This document shows positions 21,870 through 33,480 of a stretch of 64,000 bases of DNA, piece by piece. Under the pieces are notes generated by a model. It made no database searches. It had not been told where the DNA came from and saw nothing but the letters and a program-made list of their open reading frames with translations. Every line of letters begins with the position of its first letter. Position 1 is the stretch's first letter. Made by a program: the position numbers and the translations under genes. This DNA is from Glossina fuscipes (taxonomy: Eukaryota; Arthropoda; Insecta; Diptera; Glossinidae), in the NCBI RefSeq assembly GCF_014805625.2, contig NW_023998423.1, forward strand, positions 4,110,672 to 4,174,671, written 5' to 3'.

Positions 21870-23520
21870 GCGAGATGTAACCACTCCCAATGGAGCTCCT
21901 GACTAAAAAAGAGATAAGTGTAAAATAGCAGTTTTTGCTATTGGCCCTTCCGCTTGGCCTATTAAACGTAATAGTTGAGAAAGGAAGTAGAGTGCCTCTG
22001 TTAGATGAGATTAAATACAACACAAATCGGAATATTTTTGCAATGAAAGCTTATGGTATTGTCATTTCATTGAGTTGGCAAGGAGTGTGTTAGATAGGTT
22101 TGTCGGAGTATTTACTGCAATAAATTGGTGGCAGTCTGCTCACAATACTTTGATGGAATTTTTGCAAAAAAGTTGGCGAAGGGATTAGTCTGGCATCCCT
22201 ATCTTGGGCGAATGAGTGATTTTGTTTAATAAAATTTCACAAGAAATTTTATATCCTTACAGTTAGCTAAAATATTTGTAATTGGATCGATCAATCGTTT
22301 TCTTCATAACTTTAGTTTTGCTGGAATTTACTCGATCTTCAGTTATACAGGTTTGTCATGCTGCTACGTGCGATTTTTTTCCCCCTGTTTGCCTGTTCGC
22401 GTGGTGTTGTTGTTACAGGTGACAGATGGTTACGGCGTCAAGTATATTAACGACTTTCTACTTTAGAAAGAAAGTGTGCAAAAGGACTCAGCTATTTGTT
22501 GTACTCTGTGATAAGGCGGGTCATTCTAAGTGTGCTAACATTTCCAAGAAAAAGCGAGCGGTGCTGATCGAGAATCCCCCGCAAGGCATACCCATTCGGT
22601 AGGTTCGGTTATGTTCATCCGTGTGTTCGCTAAAGTTGTACACATTCTGAGTAGTGCCAACGAGCCAAAAGTATACAACCCCTCCCGCACCTCACGGGCT
22701 AGCTAGCTCAGCAAAACCACGTCCATCGGTCCCATACGCTTCCAATCCCACTGAAGTGATACTTTCGCGTTGCCATAAAATTCAATGCAGTTAACAATTT
22801 TCTGTAGACCAACAAGAAGGATATAAACAGTACTGTAAACGTAGTACTAGAACCCATGTACCTAATATTACTCTATTGTATTAATGTATAATACGAACTA
22901 TGTTTTTCATTTACAATTAACTGTCGCGCAATGGAATTAATGTTAAAAAAATACAAGCGCAAAAGAATCCTTCAACTTGGTTTTGACTTACACGACGAAT
23001 TCTTTACTTATAAGCCTGCAACTGTGCTGGGATTTATTAAACGCGAGAAGATTCGAGGATCACTCTATAACTAAAAGACCACAGATGAATTCGGTTAGAC
23101 CAATATTTCAGTGTTCTTGTACTCCACAGTCTCCATCCTATAGTTGCCACGCAAGATAAGTTGAATTAGTTCAGAAACACTCTTGCTTTTCGCTGTAACG
23201 AACTTCACTTATGACAAGTGTATTTTCTTACTACCATAATTTTAATAACCCGTGTCTCCTTTTGAAAATTAAACCGTAATATTTATTTATTTATTAGCAG
23301 AGGAAATTCAGTTAGAATAAATTAATAGCCGAGTTCACTGGACTCGTACTGGTACAAACATCATGCTAAAGATTATTACCAAGTATTTAAACGGAAACAA
23401 AGACAGAAAAAAAGTTAAGCAAAATTAAAAAGCACCAGGTTCATCTATAAATAAAGGGGAGGGATAAAAAGAAAACAAAAAAAAACACAAACAAAAAATA
23501 AATGAAATAAAATTAAATTA
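21870..23520. other. Stretch without a recognised gene
   Basis: Composition is mixed, with a GC-richer patch at about 22430-22770. Apart from the small ORF at 22426-22602 nothing coding could be supported. Part may be decayed transposon DNA. Confidence 0.45.
22426..22602 (+). CDS. Small Cys/His-containing ORF, unrecognised
   Basis: A 58-residue ATG-started ORF in a GC-richer patch. Residues 27-43 read KRTQLFVVLCDKAGHSK and continue CANIS, giving Cys and His spaced like half of a PHD- or zinc-knuckle-type site (C-x4-H-x2-C). LINE and other transposon proteins often carry such fingers, so it may be a transposon remnant. It could equally be chance; no full zinc-binding set is present. Confidence 0.15.
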   Translation: MVTASSILTTFYFRKKVCKRTQLFVVLCDKAGHSKCANISKKKRAVLIENPPQGIPIR

Positions 23521-23524
23521 ATCT

Positions 23525-24055
23525 CTGCAACAAAACACGTTGGAGGAGCAGCTAATCAGCGCAGTGTACAAAAGACAAGATGTATACAATAAACAACTGC
23601 CAGGCTTTCAAGAAACAAAGAACACTGGAACGGTGCATCCAAAGAAGTCGACAAGTTCAGGAAAGGTAATATAAAAAATAGTTTTTTAGTTTCTAGTTGA
23701 AAAGTGCAAAGGGAGGTGGAAAAGGGAGAAAGACTTTTTTATCAAACACTTCTATAAAGACAAACTCCAGGCAGTGCACTCTTTTCTTCAGCTGGCAAAT
23801 AGGAATTCTACGACGAAATAAACGAAACCTAAAAACAACAGAGCGACCGACAGAGCGCTCACAAATTCTCTCTTAATAGCACTGAGCACAGTTTTACTAA
23901 GGAACCTTCTATTAACAACTTTTCGCAAAGTGACGCAACTAGTTGTAGAATGTGATCCTTCTCTTCCAAATGAAAGATTGATCATAACAATATTTTTGGA
24001 TGTAATTTTCGAATTTCCTAATGTAGTGGAAAAAAAGCTTGGAAAGGAAAAATAA
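23525..24055 (+). pseudogene. MADF-domain-like coding relic
   Basis: One reading frame stays coherent for about 530 bp apart from three stops (23672, a TAG at about 23687, and about 23819). It first reads LISAVYKRQDVYNKQLPGF, matching the N-terminal pattern of MADF domains (LI..V..R..LYD....Y). After two stops, in the same frame, it reads VEKCKGRWKREKDFFIKHF, matching the C-terminal MADF helix (V..CK.RW...RD.Y/F). The spacing is slightly longer than usual and the central W..IA motif is missing. Downstream the frame is open again for about 77 codons. MADF proteins are DNA-binding factors abundant in flies, and MADF-like proteins also occur in Harbinger transposons. No ATG or splice pair repairs the stops, so it is called a pseudogene or transposon relic. 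Confidence 0.4.
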
Positions 24056-24330
24056 AGGGAATAACGATAATTTCGAAAAGTGTTTGTATATGCAGTCAAT
24101 AAAGAATGAAAAGCTTTTTTTTTTCACAAAAATATATCAAAATATCACGCACGTTCGTTAATATTGTTAATTTTCTAGTTGTTCCCTTGATATCCAGCCA
24201 TGTTCTTCCATAAGATTCCCTTGGTCATACTAATGCACCTCAACTAAGTTCTGCGCATCCATCTTCGCATATGTTTTCGCAGGTGAATATTAAGGTCCAT
24301 TAACCACCCATTACACATATTACATTAAAT

Positions 24331-24530
24331 GATCCGCCTGAGTGGCTGAAGGCGAGGAGTTTCGAGTAGCAACTCAATGGTCGTGGGTTCGAATCTCAAG
24401 TGCAGTAGAGTTTTTAGTAAAAGCCGATAGATAGCCTTAGATGTTAGTAGTGCTTTAAGAGTTTAGTTTTAGAATTTATTTCATTATATGAGAAACTGTT
24501 GGTTGAACTTACTAAGGATAGTTAAAATCG
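24331..24530 (+). mobile_element. tRNA-derived SINE, best-preserved head
   Basis: Starts GATCCGCCTGAGTGGCTGAAGGCGAGGAGT, where TGGCTGAAGG-like sequence resembles a pol III box A. It then has GGGTTCGAATC at 24385-24395, a box B match (GGTTCGANTCC). Spacing between the boxes is tRNA-like. The non-tRNA body GTAGAGTTTTTAGTAAAAGCCGATAG..CCTTAGATG is shared with the other two copies. The tail (CTAAGGATAGTTAAAA) corresponds to the ATA-rich tail of the 57 kb copy. It is not a functional tRNA, because there is no acceptor stem or 3' half. Confidence 0.65.
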
Positions 24531-25190
24531 TCTTCTTTTTTCCTTCGTGTCCTTTTGCTTTAAGCAATCACTTTTTAAAGAAGAATTCTCTCGCTTCATT
24601 AACGCTTATGTAAATAAATTCCAATCCAATTCAATCATATAATCAGTTCGTCAAATTATATGATATCGCTGCACTAATGCAATATAAGCCATGTGTTCAA
24701 CTGATTTCTTGCATTGAATCGTGCTTGATACGATATGAGCAATGCAGTCTTTGTGTTCAGCATTTATTGATATCTTAAAACAATTAGGTAAGTGTCTTAC
24801 GCCCATGAAAGGGCGGGAAAAACTCTATTCAAATCTTCAAAGGAAAATATCTGCTGTCAGAGAAAAAGCGAGAAATTAGGAGAAAAGCTCCTGGAAGGTC
24901 AGTGCGAGGTCATAAACAATAGCAGCTTGCTTTGATATGCTTGCAAATCTACGCGTTATCTGCATTAAAGCTTTTTTCAAAAATTTCATATGTTAAACAA
25001 TTACTAAACATTGTGATAAATGTTGAAATGATTGCATGCTTTGGCTAGAGAATCAAGAATTTTTCATTGGAGGGATTTTTTTTTGGTTTTTTTTGCTTTG
25101 TTTTGTTTCTTCTTCTATAATTGACAACATTTTTACTAGAGGTTTGTTTTTCTCTTGCCAGCAAGCATTCATCTTGATCATTTAGTGTAG
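24531..25190. other. Noncoding stretch
   Basis: No gene or named repeat is seen. T-rich runs occur at about 25076-25095. Confidence 0.5.
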
Positions 25191-25449
25191 ACATTTAGCA
25201 GAGAAAAGAAGCAGAAGCCGTAGGAAACAAAGCAAAAGCTGCAAAAATAAAAATAAAATAGAAAACGAAGAAAAGAATCTTTCACTTGGTTAACGCGTTA
25301 TCATTAATCTAAATTACCTTAAAACCATTTTACACAGACATCAAAAAACAAACTTACACCGCACATGAAAATGAAACCAATTTAAATCCTTTAAATGTGG
25401 AAATAGGAGGAAGAAAAAGAAGAAGATGCAACGGCAACAACGGCAATAA

Positions 25450-25598
25450 AACTTGAAATGTTGTTGTAGTGTTGCGTTGCATAAAAGGAAATTAAAACAC
25501 TTTTCTGTGCAATTTACAACGCAACAAATAATTGTTTGTCTGTTGGTTGCTTGTTTGCTTGCTTTGCTCGACACGGTGTACGGTCAGGCAAGTCATGG
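25450..25598 (+). CDS. Possible exon with hydrophobic segment and splice donor
   Basis: The open frame from 25450 reads a basic stretch (KRKLKHF), then a hydrophobic core IIVCLLVACLLALL and DTVYGQASHG, ending at ATG|GTATGT, a canonical insect 5' splice donor at about 25598. Upstream DNA is CAA/CGGCAA-rich, like fly 5' UTRs. This looks like a signal-peptide exon, but no ATG exists in this frame; an upstream exon would be needed, perhaps through the weak acceptor TTGTTGTAG at about 25461-25469. The hydrophobic core comes partly from TTGCTTG repeats. Not identified. Confidence 0.2.
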
Positions 25599-25995
25599 TA
25601 TGTCTTTGGGTGTCGGTCTATTTTTTTGTTTTTTTTTGCTTTTTTTTTAAGTTTTTTTCTCTTTTGTCCAACTGCATAATCAAGTCAGGGCTGGGATGTT
25701 TTATAATATAGTATATATTCGGACCGATCAGTTGCTCGTTTATTTTGGTCGGTAGTTCGGTTGTTCGGTGTCGCCAGTGAATAGATGCTTCACGCGCAAA
25801 AGTTAAATAATAAGTCTCTCAACGTAGCGTCTTTAAGAGTTAAGTTTAAAGATTGTGATTGTGACTTTTAATGCGCATTTATTGTGCATATCGGTCGTCA
25901 TCTCAGTTTTGTAAGTTTTGCGTTTCTTTTTCGAATGAAACAAGCACCCAACAGAATTGAGAACAAAAGAATGACGGCTACACAACTGTTGCAGA

Positions 25996-25998
<3 letters not shown>

Positions 25999-26046
<48 letters not shown>
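25999..26046 (+). repeat. AT dinucleotide microsatellite
   Basis: About 24 AT units, followed by degenerate GTATATGTATAT to about 26080. Confidence 0.95.
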
Positions 26047-26050
<4 letters not shown>

Positions 26051-26149
26051 TTGTATATATTTATGTATATGTATATATGTATGGGCAATAACAACTCTTT
26101 AATAAAAGCAGCTTCATCACACAACTAACAAAAAGAACATCATGATCAT

Positions 26150-26153
26150 CTCT

Positions 26154-26186
<33 letters not shown>

Positions 26187-26204
26187 TCGTCATCGTCATC
26201 ATCA
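26150..26204 (+). repeat. TCG/TCA trinucleotide tract
   Basis: About ten TCG units running into TCATCG and TCATCA units, giving a poly-Ser translation on the plus strand. The surrounding frame has no recognisable domain, so it is treated as a microsatellite. Confidence 0.9.
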
Positions 26205-26511
26205 ATATCAACATCAACTTGGGTGGTCTCGAACCATTATTGCGGCTTATCTTCAAAGTGTTCGACTTTCAAACTTTCGAACGAACAAATGCGAGCGGGA
26301 GTAAGAGAGTTGCGTGTTGTATCCAAACCCCATTCAAAAAGCGTTTACGAGCACACTAACACTAAATATATTTTGGAGAGACAACAACTAACTAACGTTT
26401 TGTACGAACGTAGAGAGATAGAGTTTTCGAATTATATGATATTTTAGGGACGAAACGAAACTTGAGTAGAAGACCGAAATAATAAAAAGTTGAAATTCTT
26501 TAGAAAGGAAT

Positions 26512-26536
26512 TGTGTGTGTGTGTGTGTGTGTGTGT
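26512..26536 (+). repeat. GT dinucleotide microsatellite
   Basis: About 12 GT units; it explains the His/Thr runs of the minus-strand ORFs that cover it. Confidence 0.9.
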
Positions 26537-27327
26537 TTGCACACATAGGTTTAGGTTTTTTCTTGGGAATTTGCAAATGAATTGTTGAAGAGTGCGTCGC
26601 TTTTCCAATGACGACTGTCTCAGCAATGGCTTGTTTCTATTCATGCGGTACTCGACGCGATGGGGGTAAGTTGCCAATGAAGTTGAGAAATAATATAATA
26701 AATTTCACAATTCTTACGAAGCTCGATAAAACTAACAAAAACCACTAAACAATAACAATAATAACAACAAGAACAACAACAACAACAACATTAACAACAA
26801 CGGCAAACTACATAAAAACATTTGTTACGCAGTGCAGCATATATTGCAACGTACATAATATGTATACAAAAGCATTGACTGAAACTATTAACGTAGGTTT
26901 TATATGTTTGTCGAGTTAGTTATACAGGCATGACAAGTAACAACAAAAATAACAACAAAAATAACAACAATAATAACAACAATAATAACAATGGTCCATG
27001 GTAATCTAAAACTAATAGGCTTTGATGCGCGGTACTTTGATTTCATGCCAAATGGATACCGTTTGTTGTGTCTGCGCGCTGTATGTGTGTTCGGTCAATG
27101 AGTCAAGACGCGCCTGAGCAATAGAGAGATGTTGTTGTCCGCAACTGTTCGTTACTTGCTGTTACTTGCTGTTGTTGGTTGTTAGGTTTACAACTTATGT
27201 TTAGTGATCGGTTTTAGTTGGGTAACCGCGTAACAATGACTAATTTCATGGACAATGAAATCGCATTTACGACAAGTTACCACCAAACGACCCAAATTTA
27301 CATATAACTTGATACAAACAGAAATAA

Positions 27328-27332
27328 TACAT

Positions 27333-27371
<39 letters not shown>

Positions 27372-27490
27372 GCATAGTTATAAACACACACACACAAACA
27401 TTTATTGTAGTTATCTAAATATATATATACATACATACATACATACATTTATCCATACATATATCTATACATACATCCATACACATCTAT
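27328..27490 (+). repeat. TA and ATAC microsatellite cluster
   Basis: A TA run at about 27332-27370 with one internal CA, an ACACAC run at about 27385-27396, then ATAC tetramers at about 27428-27448 and degenerate ATACATATC to about 27490. Confidence 0.9.
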
Positions 27491-27657
27491 AAAGAAAATA
27501 TTTACGTAAACATACTGTTGTTGAAGAGATGAAGAGATGGCTACCATGGGTTTCTTTCATCTTGAACGCGTCTCGATGTCTGCTAAATAATGACCATCAA
27601 GTTCATGAATTTAAGTGCCAGATACACTTCTAAGTCGCCATGTAATCTATATACTCT

Positions 27658-27660
<3 letters not shown>

Positions 27661-27693
<33 letters not shown>
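27661..27693 (+). repeat. TCA trinucleotide tract
   Basis: About eleven ATC/TCA units giving poly-Ser in an 84-codon ORF that is otherwise unrecognised. Confidence 0.9.
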
Positions 27694-27694
<1 letters not shown>

Positions 27695-27999
27695 GCAGTT
27701 TCATTTGCGAGCATAAGCGCGATTCTTGTTATTCGCTTTAAATCTTTTTCTTATATGTACTTCTTCTTATTCAGCGAAGGCTTATTATTTATTATAATAT
27801 ACCGGAGAATGTATTTGCGAATGCTAAGCTTGCGTTGCTTGTAAAACATTTATTGAAATTAATCATCATTTTCATTTTAGAGCTAAGCTTTCTTTCTTTC
27901 ATGTATATGACACGATAATGTTAGTGTCTGTTCTTAGCCGTTCGTGTATGACTTCCTCATGAACGTATGAACGAATGTCCGTTTTGAGACGGTCGTAAT

Positions 28000-29120
28000 G
28001 ACTAGTAAGTGAGATCACGTTAGCGTATTTATATGTATGTATGTTTGCCTTGTGCATTGCTGTTACATATTACGAACCATTGTTAGCCATTGTTATTATT
28101 GTTATTGTTGCTCTTAGGTATGTAGATGTTAATGCTAAGACTTGTACCGGTTGTAGTTAATCAGTCGTAGTTATTATCTATGTTTTTGTTTAGCTTTTGA
28201 TTGATTAACTAGCAAATTAAATCCTTTTTTTACAAAATTCCTTTTACTCCTCTTCTTCTCTCTTTGCCATCATTGTCTCTAAGCAATGTTTTGTTGCAGT
28301 CTTAGCAACAACGATTTTAAACTTCATCATAGCTGGTGTGCTGGTGTTTTTTTTGCGGTTTATGTCTTGGCTAACAAGAGAAGTTAATAAATGGAAAAAT
28401 TCCCTACATGGGTTGCTTCATTCGCTCTATGAAATATTTCAATTTCGCGCTTTCTTCGTAGCCTGAAAGAAAGAAAAAGTTTTTCTTAATCATTCAACGC
28501 AAGTAATTATCCGCCTAACTAGAGGATAAACTGCTTTGGAACGATAATGTTAACTTAATTGCAGAGCTAAAAAAATGATTAACCAAATCAAACGGACATT
28601 TGTCAATAAGATAAAGTGAGTAGATTACGATATATATAAAGAAATATTGCAACAACTGCACGCCCGATATCTCTGCTATTCGCTTAGTTCGCTATTGGTA
28701 TATTCAGCAGGAAGTCGAAGAAACGGAGAAAAGGAAAAGAGTTTAGTTTCCTTTTCCTTTCCGTAATCGCTGTGCTTACCTTATAGCCAGTCGTTGCTTT
28801 TGCCAATGAATAAAGAATGACTTTGACACCTGTCCGTAGCAGACGCAGAGATTTATCCCAAGCGAATAAAAAAGAAATAAAGAGCAGTATACATAAAAAG
28901 AATTTTCTGCTCTAATTTTGCCTCACGTGCACGATCGTGAAGATCCATTTTATAGTTTCGCAATTATTTATTGCTTCTTATTCATTATACATTGTCTTTA
29001 ACGATTCCGAGATATGTTTTGTTTTAATTGTTCATTGTAACCTCTCGCTTCTAGCAAAAGGGGCATCTTAAGATTATACGGTTGTACGGATGCATGAAAT
29101 ACCCAGAATGACTAGAAAAA
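28000..29120. other. Noncoding stretch
   Basis: No gene is seen. ATGT/TATG and TTATTG short runs occur near 28030-28110. Confidence 0.5.
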
Positions 29121-29129
29121 GATCCGCCT

Positions 29130-30190
29130 TTTAGCGAATCTGAATCACTTTCCGAATCGATGTAAACTTGCCTGTCCGTCTTGTCTTGTGTGCTTGTGTT
29201 TAACCTACAGATCGCAACTTTTGAGATGCGTTGATGAAATTTACCAAATCGTAATGTTTTGGCCCAAAGATGAAAGCTACGGGTCGGAATACTTAACTTT
29301 GTCGACCACTTCTTGCCGTTCTAGGAACAACAGTATTAAAGGAAAGTAAACTCGAAAGAGTGCATGATCACTGAAATAGCTTCCAGAAGAACCACATTGA
29401 ATTTGTAATCAAAATACATGCACATTGACACATACACCTTTTCTCGTAAATATGCCTACAGATATTGTTTATTATAAAAGATTTTACTTTCAAACTTTGT
29501 TATGGTTTCTGACCTTTGCCTTACTTAATAAAACTTTCTTAGCTAAAATCTCTACTACTTGGTGTGCTAAAGATTAGCGATTATCTCTTTTTTGTGTTGA
29601 GAATGTTGTCTTTTCCAAATCCGCGACATACGACATCGAAAAAAACGGATAGCATCATTTTGACGCTTCAAAATGTAAGAGCGGTACGCCCATCTTTTAT
29701 TATTGCAATGCTTTTTCGCCCATATTTAAGTTTATCTATCCGTCTAATGCCTATCTATTTATTTTCGCGTTGAACCTACGGAACGCAATTTTTGAACGCA
29801 ATTTTTTTAGAATTTTGTCATATTCAAAATTTCTCAACAAAGACGTCTGTGCAACGCTATATTGAGTTGATGTGAGAATTTTTTGAAACCGCCCCTAAAC
29901 AGCGCTTTCATGGCAACAAAGGATGATTTTCAATGTTTTATGATGCAACAGTAATTTCCCATAAACATTAACCAAATTTGGACCACATCAGGCGTATAAT
30001 TTGAACCATACCTCATAGCAGAATCGACACGAACAATAAGCGCTTGCAAGGCAACAAAGTTTAATTTGTAGTGTTTTATGACAAAAATGGGTTAAGGATA
30101 ATAAAACGTTTAACCAGATAATTAATTTTCCTAAATATCTCGCTTCTCGTTATGCGAAGTCCCCCATAAAGGTGCATCTTCACATAGATA
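29130..30190 (-). repeat. Decayed copies of the dispersed repeat family
   Basis: Two related blocks are visible. At about 29170-29280 the sequence CTGTCCGTCTTGTCTTG is followed by AACCTACAGATCGCAACTTTTGA; at about 29735-29860 CTATCCGTCTAATGCC is followed by AACCTACGGAACGCAATTTTTGA. Both read as minus copies of GGACAGACGGAC-type repeat DNA. The segment 29880-30190 continues with GC-patched text (CCGCCCCTAAAC, GGCAACAAAG twice) typical of old repeats. Boundaries are not determinable. Confidence 0.4.
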
Positions 30191-30565
30191 TGGGATAAAA
30201 GTTTTGGTATATTCTATAAGACGGCATGGTGTAGAGAATTTGCCGGTAGGCCTTGCTTGACTGTAATGTCTTTACGTGTTCGTATACTAGCCAATGCGGA
30301 GACTTTCAAAAAGTTTGCTTCTATCTGAGATGAATAAGTTAAGGTTAAACATTGTTTATTACTACACTGTCGTATTCGACTCAAGGGATCTTTATATTTT
30401 AGTTTTTAGTTTTATTTGGCTCACTACATATCTGTCTCTCTGGAAAGTTAAAGCCGAGACGGTTTACACTGTAAACGTAATGGCGCGTATTGGCAAACTA
30501 AATTTCAAAAGTGCAAGAGCAAGGAAGCAGAAAATTTTCGTTTCACTCTTTCAAGCAATTCAACG
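30190..30565. other. Stretch with an unrecognised ORF
   Basis: A 92-codon plus-strand ORF (30294-30572) opens here, but its sequence has no known motif and its end overlaps the start of a tandem duplication. No gene is called. Confidence 0.35.
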
Positions 30566-30893
30566 GATCTAGAATGCCACTCCTAAGCTTATATGAAACA
30601 TGTTAAAAGTGAATACATTAAACAATTTATGTACTTGAAGGGAATTACTTGGAAGAGCGTGTAGGTCCGAGTCCACAGGACACTAAATTTTAAGTTCAAG
30701 CCTTGAAGTTCTCATTTGAGTCTTGTAAGCAGACAGATCTAGAAGGCCGTTCCTCGGCTTATATGAATCAATTTGTGTACTTGAAGGGAATTACTTGATA
30801 TACACATATATATGCCAAAGAACGTGTGGTTTCAACTCTGCCAGGCATTAATTTTCAAATTCAAGCTTTAAAGGTCTCTCTTATACATATGGG
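30566..30893 (+). repeat. Tandem duplication, about 170 bp unit
   Basis: Unit 1 (30566-30735) and unit 2 (30736 to about 30893) both start GATCTAGAA and share CCTAAGCTTATATGAA versus CCTCGGCTTATATGAA, and TACTTGAAGGGAATTACTTG exactly (30632-30651 and 30778-30797). They also share a later block AATTTTAAGTTCAAGCCTTGAAGTTCTC versus AATTTTCAAATTCAAGCTTTAAAGGTCTC. Unit 2 has lost about 25 bp before the exact block. No coding function is seen. Confidence 0.8.
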
Positions 30894-30899
30894 CGAACT

Positions 30900-32070
30900 G
30901 CTGTCGAAATCCAAAAAACATAATCAGCTTAATAAGCAAATGAACATTACATACATGTATACATGAATGCCGATCAAATTTATTCACTTAATTATCTTAA
31001 CGGTAGATTGAAAATTAGAATAAAAACAAAAAGTAAATAAATAAATAAAACAACTTAAATAACCGCCAAAAACTAAAAAAAATTTTCAGAAGATATGATA
31101 GCGCGTTACAAAGATTGAAAATCTGTAAAAATAAAAAAAAAAAACATAATATTCTTTAATGCATACTTAAGTGGAGCGTAAAGCTTTAGTGAAGTCACAC
31201 GCAACGAAACCATCCGTTCTTAATGAAGTATAACTATTACATTTATATATTGTATATATATCCCACACACTATATATATATATATATATATATATATGGA
31301 TGACTGTTTAAATTGAACGCTATATTTGTGTATAAACATATAAATATATAAATATTTACGTTCTTGCTACACTTTAAGTATATTTGTAACGTTCAATTTG
31401 GTTTGGTTTCAATATGGTTTTAGGGCGGGGTTAATATACCAGAACGTATGCATACAAGAGCCAGGTGCGTTATTATCTATGTATATGTATTTGTTAGAAA
31501 TATATACATATATATACATATATATATGTATATATATAGAGAAGAAAGATTCAACACTTAGTGGTAGTGTTTCATATAATTAATGGCCTAAATGTGCGTG
31601 TGCGTGTGCGTATGCGTGCCAATGGTTGTCTGTATCTCCCCAGGTAGTCAGGTAGAAAAATTAGTTGCTATCTGTTTGAGTAAAGCATTTTTAAACGTGA
31701 AATGAAACAAAAGCATAAAGAAAGGTTCTCCACTCTTACCTGTAAATGATCTGCACCGAGTAGTTTTGTTTGTTGCCTCATCTTAATTTATAGCTTATTT
31801 CGAATTGGTTTTTACGTTGTTTTCTTCTTTTTTTTTTTTTCTTCTCATTTTCTTTTACTTCGTTTCATTTTTTGAAAGTTGTGCCATTCGTTCTTGAATA
31901 TGATCAAAATTTATATTCAGTTAATTACGTTGGAAAGGAAAAAAAGGAAAAAAAGCGAAGGAATACATACATAAATATCCACAAATATACATGAATATGA
32001 ATACATATATATGAATATTTATATATATATATACATATAGATGCATATAAGTCAAAAACTAATCATTTTT
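30900..32070. repeat. Simple-sequence island
   Basis: AAAT/AAATAA runs (about 31020-31060), TA runs at about 31271-31298 and 31500-31540, GTGCGT runs (about 31594-31615), a T run near 31828-31840 and ATATAC runs to about 32045. No gene. Confidence 0.7.
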
Positions 32071-33380
32071 GACATTTCCAAATAATTTTAAATAATTAAG
32101 TTTTCTTTAACACATCCAACGTGTTATGCACACTTTACTTGCCCGGTTTATGACTGGATAGTAGTCATGCTGTTCATATCCGATTTAACTTAGGAGCTAA
32201 GTAAATAATCAGCAAAAAGCGAAAAGTTCTACTAAAGAAATGATTTACTCTTGATCGACGGAATGAATTTATTATAATCTTACTTGTAAAGGAAGATTGA
32301 GGCCTTTGCAGAAAAGCTACATTTTCAAGTCAACCCAGTTATGAAGTTGAAGCCTTCTTCTTCATAAGTAGGTGCCTCAAAAGAGTAATTGTGTTTTGCA
32401 ATTGCTTGTGCTGTACTGCAAGGCATCTGGCACACGTGGCATAGTCTTATTAAAATAAAATATCATTCACGTCCATATCTTGGAATGCATGAACCAAAAA
32501 TTTGATTATCATGACGATTGCGAGCTACAATGACTGTTATCGCTTGAGCGATGATGCTTCCAGTCCAATCTCGTAATCAATGCTCGGGAGAATGCTTTAA
32601 ATTCTCAACAATCCCTCGTGGATTTTCTGAACCCCTAATGCGAAAACTTTATCGTTTCATCAACTTATCAAACTTAATCGCTACAGCTGGAGCAGGTTCC
32701 ATAGTCAATGGGAACGTTATGCTTACGTACCGCGCTCCGCTTTTAATAATCCTGATCTGCAATCACACCTCTGACACAATTCAATTGCCGCCATAATCTC
32801 AGTGGTAGATACATAAACCGGCTCCACAACCGTATTATAATGGGTGTCGACATGCTTAGTTAGTTTATAAGATCCGACGATTCCAAAGGTGCTTCCATAA
32901 CTTATCCAAAAGTTCCTCGCTATCATAATTAATACTCATGCTGTTTTAGCCCTCTGTCTCTCGCCATCATCAGAGCGATCGTTTAGAAAAACATCATCAC
33001 TCCTGGATTTGGGCTTTGGGATTTAACCTACGAATTAAGTAGAAAAAGTAAAGTTTGCGGCAAATGGCATTTGCAAGGGACAGACTTATGTTCATTCAAA
33101 GCTCTACGTTGTTTCGGCTCTACCGTACTACTTATACTTTCTTTTAGTAAAAGTACAAAGCAATTTTTCCGCACATAATATATTCAAACTGGAATTTGGA
33201 TGGAATAAAACGGAGATCATCGAAGTTATTAAAACCTGACGAAAACTGGCTAAAAACATCTCCTACAGGATTTCCGCCTAGCGTAACGGGAATATTGAAG
33301 GGCAATGCAGGAATTGTTTCCTAATTGTTGTAAAAGAAAGTATTTCAAGGAGATTTAGCGAATGGACTGGTAGATGATGG
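32070..33380. other. Stretch without a recognised gene
   Basis: ORFs on both strands at 32551-32926 are less AT-rich than the average but match no family known to me. They may be decayed transposon DNA. Nothing else is supported. Confidence 0.4.
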
Positions 33381-33389
33381 ATTGCTGTC

Positions 33390-33391
33390 TT

Positions 33392-33452
<61 letters not shown>

Positions 33453-33480
33453 GTCTTTCTCTCTCTCTCTGTTCCACTCT
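33390..33480 (+). repeat. TC/CT microsatellite
   Basis: A run of CT units with occasional TTT or GT interruptions over about 90 bp; the minus strand is GA-rich, which explains the Arg/Glu-repeat ORF covering it. In flies, GA-repeat DNA can bind GAGA factor; whether this one does is unknown. Confidence 0.9.

Larger units (their letters stand above)
25200..28000. repeat. Simple-sequence island
   Basis: The densest repeat island in the window: AT, TCG/TCA, GT, AAC, AACAAAAAT, CATA and TCA tracts, several listed separately. The long Ser, His/Thr and Ile/Tyr runs in translations are repeat products. Between repeats, about 27000-27300 is non-repetitive and could be functional noncoding DNA, but nothing specific is identified. 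Confidence 0.75.

Noticed and set aside
24331..24410. Functional tRNA gene
   Set aside because: Box A- and box B-like words exist, but there is no acceptor stem pairing and no 3' half; the body is shared with two other dispersed copies, so it is a SINE.
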